From the NCBI GenBank assembly GCA_946478635.1, contig CAMLCX010000258.1:1-6940 (forward strand): a stretch of 6,940 nt of DNA, written 5' to 3'. Source of the stretch: an uncultured Pseudomonadota bacterium. Its GTDB lineage: Bacteria > Desulfobacterota_B > Binatia > UBA9968. Positions 1-5,895 of this stretch are shown here, piece after piece. Position numbers and translations under genes: made by a program. Position 1 is the first letter of the stretch, and each line of letters opens with the position of its first letter. The notes under the pieces are model-generated. The model saw only the letters and a program-made list of their open reading frames with translations. It did not search any database and was not told the origin of the DNA.

Positions 1-2
1 TC

Positions 3-1274
3 ATGGCCGAACCGACAGTTATCTGCCCGCAGTGCAAAATTGAAATTAAACTTACGGAATCTCTGGCCGCGCCTTTGCTCGAATCCGTGCGGCGTGACTA
101 CGAGCAACGCCTGGCGCAAAAAGACGCCGACCTGGCCAAGCGCGTGCAGACTCTGAATGAACGCGCCGAGTCCATCGAAAAAGCTAAAGCCACAGTTGAC
201 CAACAGGTGGCGCAAAAAGTCCAGCAGGAGCGTATTCGAATCGCTGCTGAAGAGCAGCAAAAGGCCGAGCTCGTGCTGGGCGGCGATCTCGAACAAAAAG
301 CCAAAGAGATCGGTATCCTACAAGAAGTACTGAAACAACGCGATGCGAAGCTTGCTGAAGCGCAGAAAGTCCAAACCGAGTTGCTGCGCAAAGAACGCGA
401 ACTCGCAGACGCCAAGCGCGAGTTGGACCTGACGATTGAGAAACGAGTACAAGCCGATCTCGGCAGCGAACGCGACAAGGCCAGGAAGGAAGCGGAGGAA
501 GAGCTGAAGTTCAAGGTGATGGAAAAAGATCAGACCATCACGGCGATGCAGAAGCAGATCGAAGATTTGAAGCGCCGCGCCGAGCAGGGCTCCCAGCAGC
601 TTCAAGGAGAAGTGCAAGAACTGGAGCTCGAGTCGCTGCTCGCGGCGAAGTTTCCGCGCGACACGATTCAGCCCGTGCCCAAGGGAGAGTTCGGCGGCGA
701 CGTGCTGCAACGGGTTTTCGGCCCGGCCAATCAAGTTTGCGGCACGATCCTTTGGGAATCCAAGCGGACGAAAAACTGGAGCGAGGGCTGGCTGCCCAAA
801 CTGCGTGAGGATCAACGCGCCGCCAAAGCCGAGATCGCCGTGATCGTCAGCCAGGCTCTGCCCAAAGACATCGACACCTTCGGATTTCTAGAGGGCGTCT
901 GGGTCGCCGACCCCAAGGTCGCCCTGCCGGTCGCCATGTCGCTACGCCACACCTTGATCGAAGTCGCCTGCACCCGCCAGGCTTCCGAGGGCCAGCAAAC
1001 CAAAATGGAGATGGTCTACGGCTATCTCACCGGCCCGCGCTTTCGGCAGCGCGTCCAAGCCATCGTCGAAGCTTTCTCGTCCATGCGCGAAGATCTTGAT
1101 CGCGAAAAGAAAGCCATCACCCGCCAATGGGCCAAGCGCGAGGAACAGATCGACCGCGTCATGAACGCCACCGTTGGCATGTACGGCGATCTGCAAGGCA
1201 TCGCCGGAAAAACGCTGCAGGAAATCGAAGGCCTCGAATTTCAGGGGATGCTCGACTTCAAACCAGAGGAATAG
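3..1274 (+). CDS. DUF2130 domain-containing coiled-coil protein
   Basis: The 423-residue protein begins with one CxxC pair (C8, C11: 'ICPQC'), which could be half of a zinc ribbon. A long charged, heptad-like coiled coil rich in E, K, Q, R and A runs from about residue 28 to 207. The conserved C-terminal region (about 208-412) contains 'KFPRD', 'KGEFGGDVLQRVFG', 'CGTILWESKRTKNW' and 'GVWV', which I recognise as the DUF2130 signature. D233 followed by E252-x-K254 resembles a PD-(D/E)XK nuclease core, as in RmuC-like proteins; that is inference and the family has no settled function. Length is typical of the family. The ATG lies two bases inside the window, so its ribosome binding site is not visible and a slightly earlier start cannot be excluded, although CxxC close to the N-terminus is usual for these proteins. 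No signal peptide or membrane segment is seen, so it is probably cytoplasmic. It ends in TAG and is followed by a repeat-rich gap; no operon partner is visible. Confidence 0.85.
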   Translation: MAEPTVICPQCKIEIKLTESLAAPLLESVRRDYEQRLAQKDADLAKRVQTLNERAESIEKAKATVDQQVAQKVQQERIRIAAEEQQKAELVLGGDLEQKAKEIGILQEVLKQRDAKLAEAQKVQTELLRKERELADAKRELDLTIEKRVQADLGSERDKARKEAEEELKFKVMEKDQTITAMQKQIEDLKRRAEQGSQQLQGEVQELELESLLAAKFPRDTIQPVPKGEFGGDVLQRVFGPANQVCGTILWESKRTKNWSEGWLPKLREDQRAAKAEIAVIVSQALPKDIDTFGFLEGVWVADPKVALPVAMSLRHTLIEVACTRQASEGQQTKMEMVYGYLTGPRFRQRVQAIVEAFSSMREDLDREKKAITRQWAKREEQIDRVMNATVGMYGDLQGIAGKTLQEIEGLEFQGMLDFKPEE

Positions 1275-1296
1275 AAGCGCTGCTCCCGGATAAATC

Positions 1297-1477
1297 TCGG
1301 CGGAGACGCGGAGAATGAGGAGTAAAGTGGCTTTTGATAAAGAAATATTCCGAACTCTGCGAACTCAGTGTCTCTGCGGTGAAATGTCTTGTTCTGCTCT
1401 GGTTGCGGTTTCGCCGCGCTAGGTCTCTGCGGTAAGTCGTTCTTACTCTCCTGGGGTTGCAGTTTTCACGCGCTGGG
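1297..1477. repeat. Degenerate 'tctctgcggt' intergenic repeat cluster
   Basis: The 287-base gap between the DUF2130 gene and the TctC-like gene has no convincing gene. The 10-base word 'tctctgcggt' occurs at 1371-1380 and 1424-1433. Each copy starts an imperfect direct repeat of 53-54 bases (1371-1423 and 1424-1477), which share a centre like 'ggttgcRgttt' and an end like 'cgcgctRgg'. A roughly complementary purine-rich stretch, 'cggcggagacgcggagaatg', lies at 1299-1318 in opposite orientation to 'ctctgcgaactcagtgtctctgcgg' around 1355-1379. Together they resemble the interspersed 'cgcagagacgcagag' type of intergenic repeat seen in many environmental genomes. That resemblance is from memory and was not searched. 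Confidence 0.5.
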
Positions 1478-1550
1478 CTTTTTGCGATCAAATCCTGTTG
1501 TATCCTTCATAGCAAACCGAGTATGCTCCGCGCCGAACGATCACGCATGG

Positions 1551-1555
1551 GGAGG
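1551..1555 (+). promoter_or_regulatory. Shine-Dalgarno GGAGG fixing the TctC-like start
   Basis: GGAGG lies six bases before the ATG at 1562. It selects that ATG over the in-frame upstream TTG at 1457 and ATGs at 1523 and 1547, which would put about 35 non-signal residues ahead of an otherwise good signal peptide. Confidence 0.8.
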
Positions 1556-1561
1556 ATAGCT

Positions 1562-2590
1562 ATGAACCGACTCTTCTTAGTTCTCGCTCTCGTACTTGCT
1601 TCAATCACCGACGCGCTCGCTCAAGCGCCGTTCTTTCAAGACAAAACCGTGCGTATCGTCGCGGGCTATGGCGCGGGCAGCGTTGATGACGCCTGGACGC
1701 GCATGATCGCCCGCTATCTAGTCAAATATATTCCCGGCAATCCCAACATCATCGTGCAGAACATGCCCGGCGCCGGCGCGATGATCGCGGCCAATTACGT
1801 TTATAAAGTAGCCAAGCCGGACGGCCTCACGCTTGGCGGGATCCGCGCGGGACTCTATTTCGATCAACTCGTGGGCAGAAAAGAAGTTCAGTTCGATTGG
1901 CCGAAGTTCACTTGGCTCGGCACACCGACGCAGGTGGAACAGATCATCTACATCCGCGCCAATACGCCGTACAAAACGATTCAGGACGTGCGCAAAGCAT
2001 CCGTCCCGCCTAAATGCGGCGCCACCGGCACCTCCTCAACCGGCTACTACACCGGCAACCTGCTCGAAGAAACCCTTGGCGCAAAATTTCAAACTCTAAC
2101 GGGTTACAAAGATGGGCCTGAAGTCGACCTGGCCGTTGAACGCGAGGAGATCCACTGCCGCGGCATATCACTCGAAACGCTATTCGGCCGCGAACCGCTC
2201 ATCGGCTGGTTCAAAAATGGTTTTGTCCGTGTATTGATCCAAACCGGTAAAAAGCGCGACCCCCGATTGCCCGAGGTGCCGACCATTTGGGAGCTCATGA
2301 ATGAATATAAAACCCCCGATGCCGGCAGGCGGCTCGCAACGATCATCCTCGCCGTCGGCGCCTTCGGCCGTCCCTACGTCAGCACCCCCGGTCTCCCGCC
2401 GGACCGCGCAAAGATGTTGAAAACCGCCTTCGTAAAAACCCTCAACGACCCCGAATTTCAGGCCCAGGCCAAAGAACGGAAACTCGACATCGAGCCCGTC
2501 GCCGGCGACGAACTGGAATCGCTCGCCCGCGACGTCATCGCTCAACCGGCGGATGTGGTTGAGCGGATGAAAAGACTATTAGAAAAATAA
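1562..2590 (+). CDS. TctC/Bug-family periplasmic substrate-binding protein
   Basis: The product is 342 residues, close to the usual 320-340 for the family. It starts with a signal peptide (MNRLF, hydrophobic VLALVLASI, then A-L-A before Q21), implying export to the periplasm. The mature N-terminus reads 'FFQDKTVRIVAGYGAGSVDDAWTR', matching the Bug/TctC pattern of a short aromatic-Pro/Asp-Lys-x-V-R-I-V strand, a glycine loop and a D-x-x-x-R helix. 'NMPGAGAMIAANYVYKVAKPDG' (about residues 68-88) is a second family hallmark. The C-terminal part has 'LPEVPTIWEL' and 'PGLPPDRAKMLKTAF', also typical. TctC proteins bind organic acids (citrate, other carboxylates, some aromatic acids) for a TctA/TctB membrane pair. 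No TctA or TctB is present here, so it is an orphan and its ligand cannot be read from sequence. It ends only eight bases before the toxin-like gene, so one transcript may cover both. Confidence 0.9.
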   Translation: MNRLFLVLALVLASITDALAQAPFFQDKTVRIVAGYGAGSVDDAWTRMIARYLVKYIPGNPNIIVQNMPGAGAMIAANYVYKVAKPDGLTLGGIRAGLYFDQLVGRKEVQFDWPKFTWLGTPTQVEQIIYIRANTPYKTIQDVRKASVPPKCGATGTSSTGYYTGNLLEETLGAKFQTLTGYKDGPEVDLAVEREEIHCRGISLETLFGREPLIGWFKNGFVRVLIQTGKKRDPRLPEVPTIWELMNEYKTPDAGRRLATIILAVGAFGRPYVSTPGLPPDRAKMLKTAFVKTLNDPEFQAQAKERKLDIEPVAGDELESLARDVIAQPADVVERMKRLLEK

Positions 2591-2598
2591 TAAGTTTC

Positions 2599-2883
2599 GT
2601 GCGTCGTTTTTATTTCGATTCGGAAACGAACGGACCGCACATATATAATCATGGCGTGGAGGTAGACGAGGTTATCCAAGTCCTCACAGATCCGGGAGAG
2701 GACCGTCCTGGTCGGGAGGGGTCGCGGGTCGTCCTTGGCAAAACCAAAGCCGGGCGGTATCTTCGAGTCATTTACGTTCCAGACCCCGAACCAAACAGTG
2801 TATTCGTAATCACCGCGTGCGAGCTAAAAGGAAAAGCGTTATTCGCTTACCGACGACGGCTACGGAGGAAAGGGAAGAGATGA
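2599..2883 (+). CDS. DUF4258-like protein, probable toxin of a type II toxin-antitoxin pair
   Basis: This is a 94-residue basic protein from a GTG start. The same frame has a stop a short way upstream and no ATG inside, so GTG is the only reasonable start; its ribosome binding site is weak. 'NHGVEVDEVIQVLTDPGED' (residues 17-35) fits the 'H-x-x-x-R/G-gi-x-x-x-eV-x-x-vl-x-x-P' opening of DUF4258/BrnT-like proteins. It is followed by a strand with 'VVLGKTKAGRYLRVIYV', the 'FVITACELKGKA' strand, and a very basic tail (YRRRLRRKGKR) consistent with RNA binding. Relatives in this fold class are RelE-like ribonuclease toxins, but catalytic activity is inference. Its stop overlaps the ATG of the next small gene by four bases (ATGA), a classic translational-coupling arrangement for toxin-antitoxin pairs. 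Gene order is toxin first, as in brnTA and higBA. It could instead be a non-toxic DUF4258 protein. Confidence 0.7.
   Translation: MRRFYFDSETNGPHIYNHGVEVDEVIQVLTDPGEDRPGREGSRVVLGKTKAGRYLRVIYVPDPEPNSVFVITACELKGKALFAYRRRLRRKGKR
2864..2879 (+). promoter_or_regulatory. Strong Shine-Dalgarno region for the antitoxin candidate
   Basis: GGAGG at 2864-2868 and AGGGAAG at 2871-2877 precede the ATG at 2880. They lie inside the last codons of the toxin-like gene. They support the ATG at 2880 over the in-frame GTG at 2817. The contrast with the poor site of the toxin gene would favour higher synthesis of the downstream partner. Confidence 0.7.
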
Positions 2884-3077
2884 AAAAGAATAAATTTCCA
2901 TCCGGTTGGGACGAGCAAAGAGTCCGTCGAGTGCTCGAACATTATGAGCAACAGACAGATGATGAGGCCGTCGCCGAAGACGAAGCGGCATATGAAGATT
3001 CTGCTCAGACCATAATGGAAGTTCCCACGGAACTCGTTCCAAGAATCCGTGAACTGATTGCAAAGCATAAACCGTGA
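2880..3077 (+). CDS. Small acidic protein, probable antitoxin partner of the DUF4258-like protein
   Basis: The product is 65 residues. The N-terminal third is basic and aromatic (MKKNKFPSGWDEQRVRRVLEHYEQQ). The middle is strongly acidic (D/E-rich, about residues 26-42). The end, 'IMEVPTELVPRIRELIAKHKP', looks like a short strand plus helix. The start overlaps the toxin-like stop by four bases (ATGA), so the two are probably translationally coupled. Size, charge opposite to its neighbour and gene order fit a type II antitoxin that neutralises a basic toxin. I do not see a clear ribbon-helix-helix or helix-turn-helix motif, so the DNA-binding family is unknown and autoregulation is not demonstrated. 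The 'GWDEQRVRRVLEHYE' opening recalls small hypothetical proteins often found beside DUF4258 genes; this is recollection, not a search. Confidence 0.65.
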   Translation: MKKNKFPSGWDEQRVRRVLEHYEQQTDDEAVAEDEAAYEDSAQTIMEVPTELVPRIRELIAKHKP

Positions 3078-3090
3078 CAAAACAGCTAAT

Positions 3091-3491
3091 CTAATCGGAC
3101 GGGACAGTCCGTTCGAAATGCAGCCAGTGGACATATTCCGACTTCCGCAGTGCCACCGCAGCTGAGATCCTTGTGTAGACGATAACCTTGAGCGGCAAAC
3201 CCTGCACCGCCGCGGGCAGCACGGTTTCCGCCGACGCGCTGAAATCGACCTCCCCTGCCGCCAGCGCCGGAACTTGCAGCCGCCCGCCGACAAAGACAAG
3301 TTGCGGCTCGAGTTCCTCCTTACGAAATAATCCTTTGTCCTGCGCGAAGAAGATCGGCAGCATGCTCATCGACGTCGTCGGCACGGGCCGATGATGACCC
3401 TTTCGCCGCCGCTTTTTGTCGCCGCCCCATGAACGCGATGGGCATTCGACACAACGCAAGCGAGAACGGCAAGAAATAACACTCGCTTCAT
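3091..3491 (-). pseudogene. Broken NMT1/SsuA-type ABC substrate-binding protein gene
   Basis: Reading the minus strand from ATG 3491-3489, preceded by GAGGAGG, gives a clean signal peptide (MKRVLFLAVLACVVSNAHRVHGA) and then 'ERVIIG'. That frame soon reaches TGA at 3368-3366. Moving to the other frame near 3381-3389 restores a family-like sequence: 'PTTSMSMLPIFFAQDKGLF', 'LEPQLVFVGGRLQVPALAAG', 'EVDFSASAETVLPAAVQG', 'LPLKVIVYTR', ending about 3169. The change equals loss of one base (or gain of two). After about 3169 the similarity stops and the frame closes at TAG 3093-3091. Only about 110 of the usual 300-340 residues remain, so the loss is more than a single base error. The intact relative at 3751 lies divergently, which suggests an ancestral pair of paralogous binding proteins. 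The toxin-antitoxin-like cassette now occupies the place where the 3' part would be. Confidence 0.75.
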
Positions 3492-3611
3492 GAACTCCTC
3501 CTCGGCGCAACCGCCCAGAATCAACGGAGCGCGCAAGCTCATTCACCTCCGCAAATTAGGCGACATTTCTGATTGGCGCAAGGCGATCGTCCAAGCAGTT
3601 ACCTGGGTTAC

Positions 3612-3641
3612 ACCGGCTGAAGAAACATTGAATCAGCCGGT
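3612..3641. repeat. 9-bp perfect inverted repeat in the divergent intergenic region
   Basis: Arms 'accggctga' (3612-3620) and 'tcagccggt' (3633-3641) are exact reverse complements separated by 12 bases. A second, overlapping pair is 'acattg' (3625-3630) and 'caatgt' (3643-3648). There is no T-run after either, so an intrinsic terminator is unlikely. The position, about 110 bases before the binding-protein start and overlapping a candidate promoter, suits a regulator binding site. As RNA the two stems would compete rather than form a pseudoknot, because only one base would be left to cross nine base pairs. Confidence 0.45.
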
Positions 3642-3655
3642 CCAATGTGTACACT
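3628..3655 (+). promoter_or_regulatory. Candidate sigma-70-type promoter for the binding-protein gene
   Basis: TTGAAT (3628-3633) and TACACT (3650-3655) are spaced by 16 bases. Each matches its consensus at four or five of six positions. The -35 element lies inside the inverted repeat at 3612-3641, so a regulator bound there could block polymerase. The word 'tgtacac' in the -10 region (3648-3654) recurs at 3724-3730, just upstream of the ribosome binding site. This is a motif-level guess only. Confidence 0.3.
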
Positions 3656-3737
3656 GTTACCCGCGCTTGTTGAACAGGCCGCTTCATGAGGACGCGCCGG
3701 CCGAGGTTCATGAACGACTGATTTGTACACAAACAGT

Positions 3738-3742
3738 GGAGG
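3738..3742 (+). promoter_or_regulatory. Shine-Dalgarno GGAGG fixing the binding-protein start
   Basis: GGAGG lies eight bases before ATG 3751. The reading frame is open back to 3490, but the upstream 87 codons look non-coding and would bury the signal peptide, so 3751 is the real start. Confidence 0.85.
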
Positions 3743-3750
3743 CAAAACAG

Positions 3751-4767
3751 ATGACACTTAAGACGGCTCGATCCGGACTCGTTCTGCTTCTTGGCGCCTT
3801 GGTTATAGCCAGTCATGTTGAGGCTCAATCGGCGCGGCCCCAGCATCTGAAGGTCGCGGTCTCCACCGCGACGCCGCACAATACGCCGCTATGGGTCGCC
3901 CGGGATAAAAAGATTTTCGACAAATACGGCGTCGACGTGCAGTTGATCTTCGTCATGGGCGGCGCCCTCGTGAGCCAAATGCTCGCCGCCGGGGAAATCC
4001 AGATCGCCGCCAATGCTCCCGCCGCCTTGGTAAGCCTTGTCGCCAACGGCACCGATATCGCGATGTTTCTCGGCGTCAGCAACACCTCGCCGTTTACCCT
4101 GGTCAGCCAACCTAACATCAAGACCGCCGCCGACCTCAGAGGCAAGCGGCTCGGCACGGCGCGCTTCGGCGGTTCGTCCCACGTATCGGCTTTGATCGCT
4201 CTTGATTATCTAAAGCTCGACGCCAAGCGCGACAATGTCATCCTGCTGCAAACCGGCCTCGATCCCGAGCGCATGGCGGCGCTGGAACAAAAGGGGCTCG
4301 ACGCGGCCATGTTGCAGCGGCTGCCCACCAAGATCATGCTTGCCAAGGGTTATACTCAGCTTTTAAATATGAATCAGGCCAAGATTCCCTACCAAAACAC
4401 GGTGCTGGCCGCTCGCAGGGATTATATGGCGGCCAACGCGAAGCTTTACGACAGTTTCCTTCGCGCGATCATCGAAGGCTACGCGTACGTCTTCAACAAA
4501 GAGAACAAACAATCGGTCAAAGAAGTGCTCGCTAAGAATTTGCGCCTGCCCAATGTCGACGCCGCCGAGGATTTTTATGCCGAGGCGCTGGAAGAGTTGG
4601 ACCGGAAACCCTATCCGACGGTCGAGGGAACAAAAACGGTGATCAAATACGTGACCGAGCAAAACCCCAAAGTCGCTTCCGTCAAAGCAGAGCGCATCGT
4701 CGACCCGAGTTGGATCAAAAAACTCGACGACGAAGGATTTTTCGAGAAAGTTTACAAAGGCAAGTAA
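3751..4767 (+). CDS. NMT1/SsuA/THI5-like ABC transporter substrate-binding protein
   Basis: The 338-residue product carries a signal peptide (hydrophobic 'GLVLLLGALVIAS', cleavage probably after V-E-A25), so it acts in the periplasm or as a tethered binding protein. The mature part follows the NMT1/SsuA pattern: 'LKVAVSTATPHNTPLWVARDK' with the strand and ligand loop, 'FDKYGVDVQLIFVMGG', 'QMLAAGEIQIAANAPAA', then 'DLRGKRLGTARFGGSSH' (about residues 129-145), where this family has its D-L-K/R-G-K-x-x-x-v motif. The second lobe includes 'AALEQKGLDAAML'. Members bind sulfonates, nitrate, pyrimidine precursors, aromatic acids and other small molecules; the ligand cannot be assigned. No permease or ATPase gene is adjacent, so it is an orphan. 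It is divergent from a decayed relative of the same family, with 259 bases between the two starts carrying the inverted repeat and promoter candidate. Confidence 0.88.
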   Translation: MTLKTARSGLVLLLGALVIASHVEAQSARPQHLKVAVSTATPHNTPLWVARDKKIFDKYGVDVQLIFVMGGALVSQMLAAGEIQIAANAPAALVSLVANGTDIAMFLGVSNTSPFTLVSQPNIKTAADLRGKRLGTARFGGSSHVSALIALDYLKLDAKRDNVILLQTGLDPERMAALEQKGLDAAMLQRLPTKIMLAKGYTQLLNMNQAKIPYQNTVLAARRDYMAANAKLYDSFLRAIIEGYAYVFNKENKQSVKEVLAKNLRLPNVDAAEDFYAEALEELDRKPYPTVEGTKTVIKYVTEQNPKVASVKAERIVDPSWIKKLDDEGFFEKVYKGK

Positions 4768-4779
4768 CGAGTTCCAAAG

Positions 4780-4797
4780 GAATGCTCTGGGGCATTC
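4780..4797 (+). terminator. Weak hairpin after the binding-protein gene
   Basis: 'gaatgc' (4780-4785) and 'gcattc' (4792-4797) form a six-pair stem with a six-base loop, 12 bases after the stop codon. No run of T follows, so a canonical intrinsic terminator is not supported. It could stabilise the 3' end of the message or be chance. Confidence 0.25.
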
Positions 4798-4872
4798 TGT
4801 TACGGCAAAATGTCCCTTTCAATTTCGTAGCCGATCGACTGGGCTCTCCTTTCGCTAACTCGACGACCGCGC

Positions 4873-5532
4873 ATGATCTCTCCCGACGACGATCAGCATT
4901 TCATTTGCGTCGAAGCGTCCGCCGAGGAAATGGACCGATATTGGGCGGAGGGTTGGAGGCACTTCGGAATTATTTTCTTTCGCTACCGGACCTCTGTTCA
5001 TGGCAGCCAACTCTATTCCGTGTTGCCGCTGAGATTGGACCTTCAACGGTTTCAACTCACGCGCAGCTTGAAGCGTGTGCTCGCGATCAATCGCGACCTG
5101 AAAACCTTGCTGCGGCCCGCCTTCGTAGACAAGGCCAAAAAAACACTGTTCCTGAAACACCGCGTTCGATTCAAGGAAAATGTGCCCACGTCCCTCGACA
5201 ATTTCCTGTCGCCGATCCCGGATGCCGCTCCCTGCCGCAATTTGGAGCTGTGCATTTTTCAAGACAAGAAATTGCTCGGCGTCACCTTTTTGGATCTCGG
5301 CAAAACCGCGACTTCAGCGGTCTACGCGATTTTCGATCCCGCGGAAGCAAAGCGCAGCTTGGGAATTTTGATGATGCTCCATTCCATTCAGTTCTCGCGG
5401 AACGAAGGATATCGCTACTACTATCCGGGGTATGCGTATCGCGAACCGTTCGCCTACGATTATAAAAAGCGCTTCGCTGGCCTCGAGTATCTGGACTGGA
5501 ATGAAGGATGGAAGCCTTACGTAAAGGTATGA
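4873..5532 (+). CDS. Arginyl/leucyl-tRNA-protein transferase-like protein (ATE/Bpt family, lacking N-terminal cysteines)
   Basis: The 219-residue protein shows the C-terminal ATE/Bpt pattern. 'LTRSLKRVLAINRDL' (62-76) matches the S-R-S-Q-R-R-V-x-R-x-N-x-D-L block. 'FLSP' (111-114), 'LLGVTFLDLGKTATSAVYAI' (134-153) and 'FDPAEAKRSLGILMMLHSIQ' (154-173) match the core GNAT-like domain. 'YYYPGYAYREPFAYDYKKRF' (182-201) matches the Y-x-G-Y-x-x-x-x-x-x-M/D-Y-K-x-x-F block. Family enzymes transfer Arg or Leu from tRNA to N-terminal Asp/Glu, marking proteins for ClpS/ClpAP-type degradation. Normal Bpt and ATE have an N-terminal C-x-Y and C-x-x-C region; here 'GWRHFGIIFFRYRTSVHGSQ' replaces it, and the only cysteines are C12, C121 and C127. 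An in-frame TAG at 4828 with no other start codon in between makes ATG 4873 the only start, yet no ribosome binding site is obvious. Activity and substrate are uncertain; a different aminoacyl- or acyl-transfer role is possible. Confidence 0.7.
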   Translation: MISPDDDQHFICVEASAEEMDRYWAEGWRHFGIIFFRYRTSVHGSQLYSVLPLRLDLQRFQLTRSLKRVLAINRDLKTLLRPAFVDKAKKTLFLKHRVRFKENVPTSLDNFLSPIPDAAPCRNLELCIFQDKKLLGVTFLDLGKTATSAVYAIFDPAEAKRSLGILMMLHSIQFSRNEGYRYYYPGYAYREPFAYDYKKRFAGLEYLDWNEGWKPYVKV

Positions 5533-5534
5533 GA

Positions 5535-5553
5535 GGGCGTATGCCATACGCCC
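5535..5553 (+). terminator. Perfect hairpin just after the transferase-like gene
   Basis: 'gggcgtat' (5535-5542) pairs fully with 'atacgccc' (5546-5553) around a three-base loop, starting two bases after the stop codon. The stem is strong but is followed by 'ctgcgg', not a T-run. It may work as a Rho-independent stop of low efficiency or as a 3' end stabiliser. It may also belong to the palindromic repeat family in the same gap. Confidence 0.5.
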
Positions 5554-5680
5554 CTGCGGAATAATAGACTCCGTCAACGGCGGCCACTTCCGGGGTATCA
5601 TCAATCTGAATCTTTCATTCGAATTACACACCACTTGAAAAGTGCGCCGCCATTGGAGTTGAATCGCTGCGGGTCATATT

Positions 5681-5867
5681 CCCCGCAGCTTGCTGCGTTA
5701 AGCTGATTTCTTTCCGAGGACGTCATTCCCGCATGTTTTAAGCGGTGGTTCGACCGTGCTCACCACAGGCGGATCCGGAACTGGACCCCCGATAGAAACA
5801 TTCGGGGGTGACGCCTCTCGGATACTTTCCGTCGCGTTTTTGTGATAGCCCACAGCTTGCTGCGGGG
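5681..5867. repeat. REP-like nested palindromes in the gap before the UbiD-family gene
   Basis: The 375-base gap 5533-5907 has no supportable gene. 'ccccgcagcttgctgcg' (5681-5697) is itself a hairpin (cgcagc-tt-gctgcg). A related copy, 'cagcttgctgcgggg' (5853-5867), lies in opposite orientation, giving the outer arms ccccgcagc (5681-5689) and gctgcgggg (5859-5867). Inside is a second unit with ends 'cgtcattcccg' (5721-5731) and 'cgggggtgacg' (5803-5813), which match as inverted repeats except for two bases. It encloses 'acccccga' (5785-5792) with 'tcgggggt' (5802-5809), an eight-pair stem. This resembles clustered REP/BIME elements or a small MITE. No transposase or clear target-site duplication is seen. 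Confidence 0.55.
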
Positions 5868-5895
5868 TAATTCATTGTTCAAGTTTCAGTACCCC

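Noticed and set aside
3096..3111. Hairpin cggac/gtccg after the antitoxin candidate as a terminator
   Set aside because: The stem is only five pairs and no T-run follows, so it is not distinguishable from chance.
3612..3648. H-type RNA pseudoknot from the two interlocked stems
   Set aside because: Only one base separates the end of the 9-bp stem from the second 3' arm, too few to cross the stem; the stems can only be alternatives.
3490..3750. N-terminal extension of the NMT1-type binding protein back to ATG 3490
   Set aside because: It precedes a typical signal peptide and a good GGAGG at 3738, and overlaps the start of the opposite-strand relic; the translated stretch looks non-coding.
4710..5465. 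251-residue plus-strand frame overlapping two genes
   Set aside because: It is another frame of the binding-protein end and the transferase-like gene, with no family features.
5590..5640. tRNA-like 'attcgaatta ... acacca' segment
   Set aside because: It resembles a T-loop plus CCA, but no acceptor, D or anticodon stems can be formed around it.
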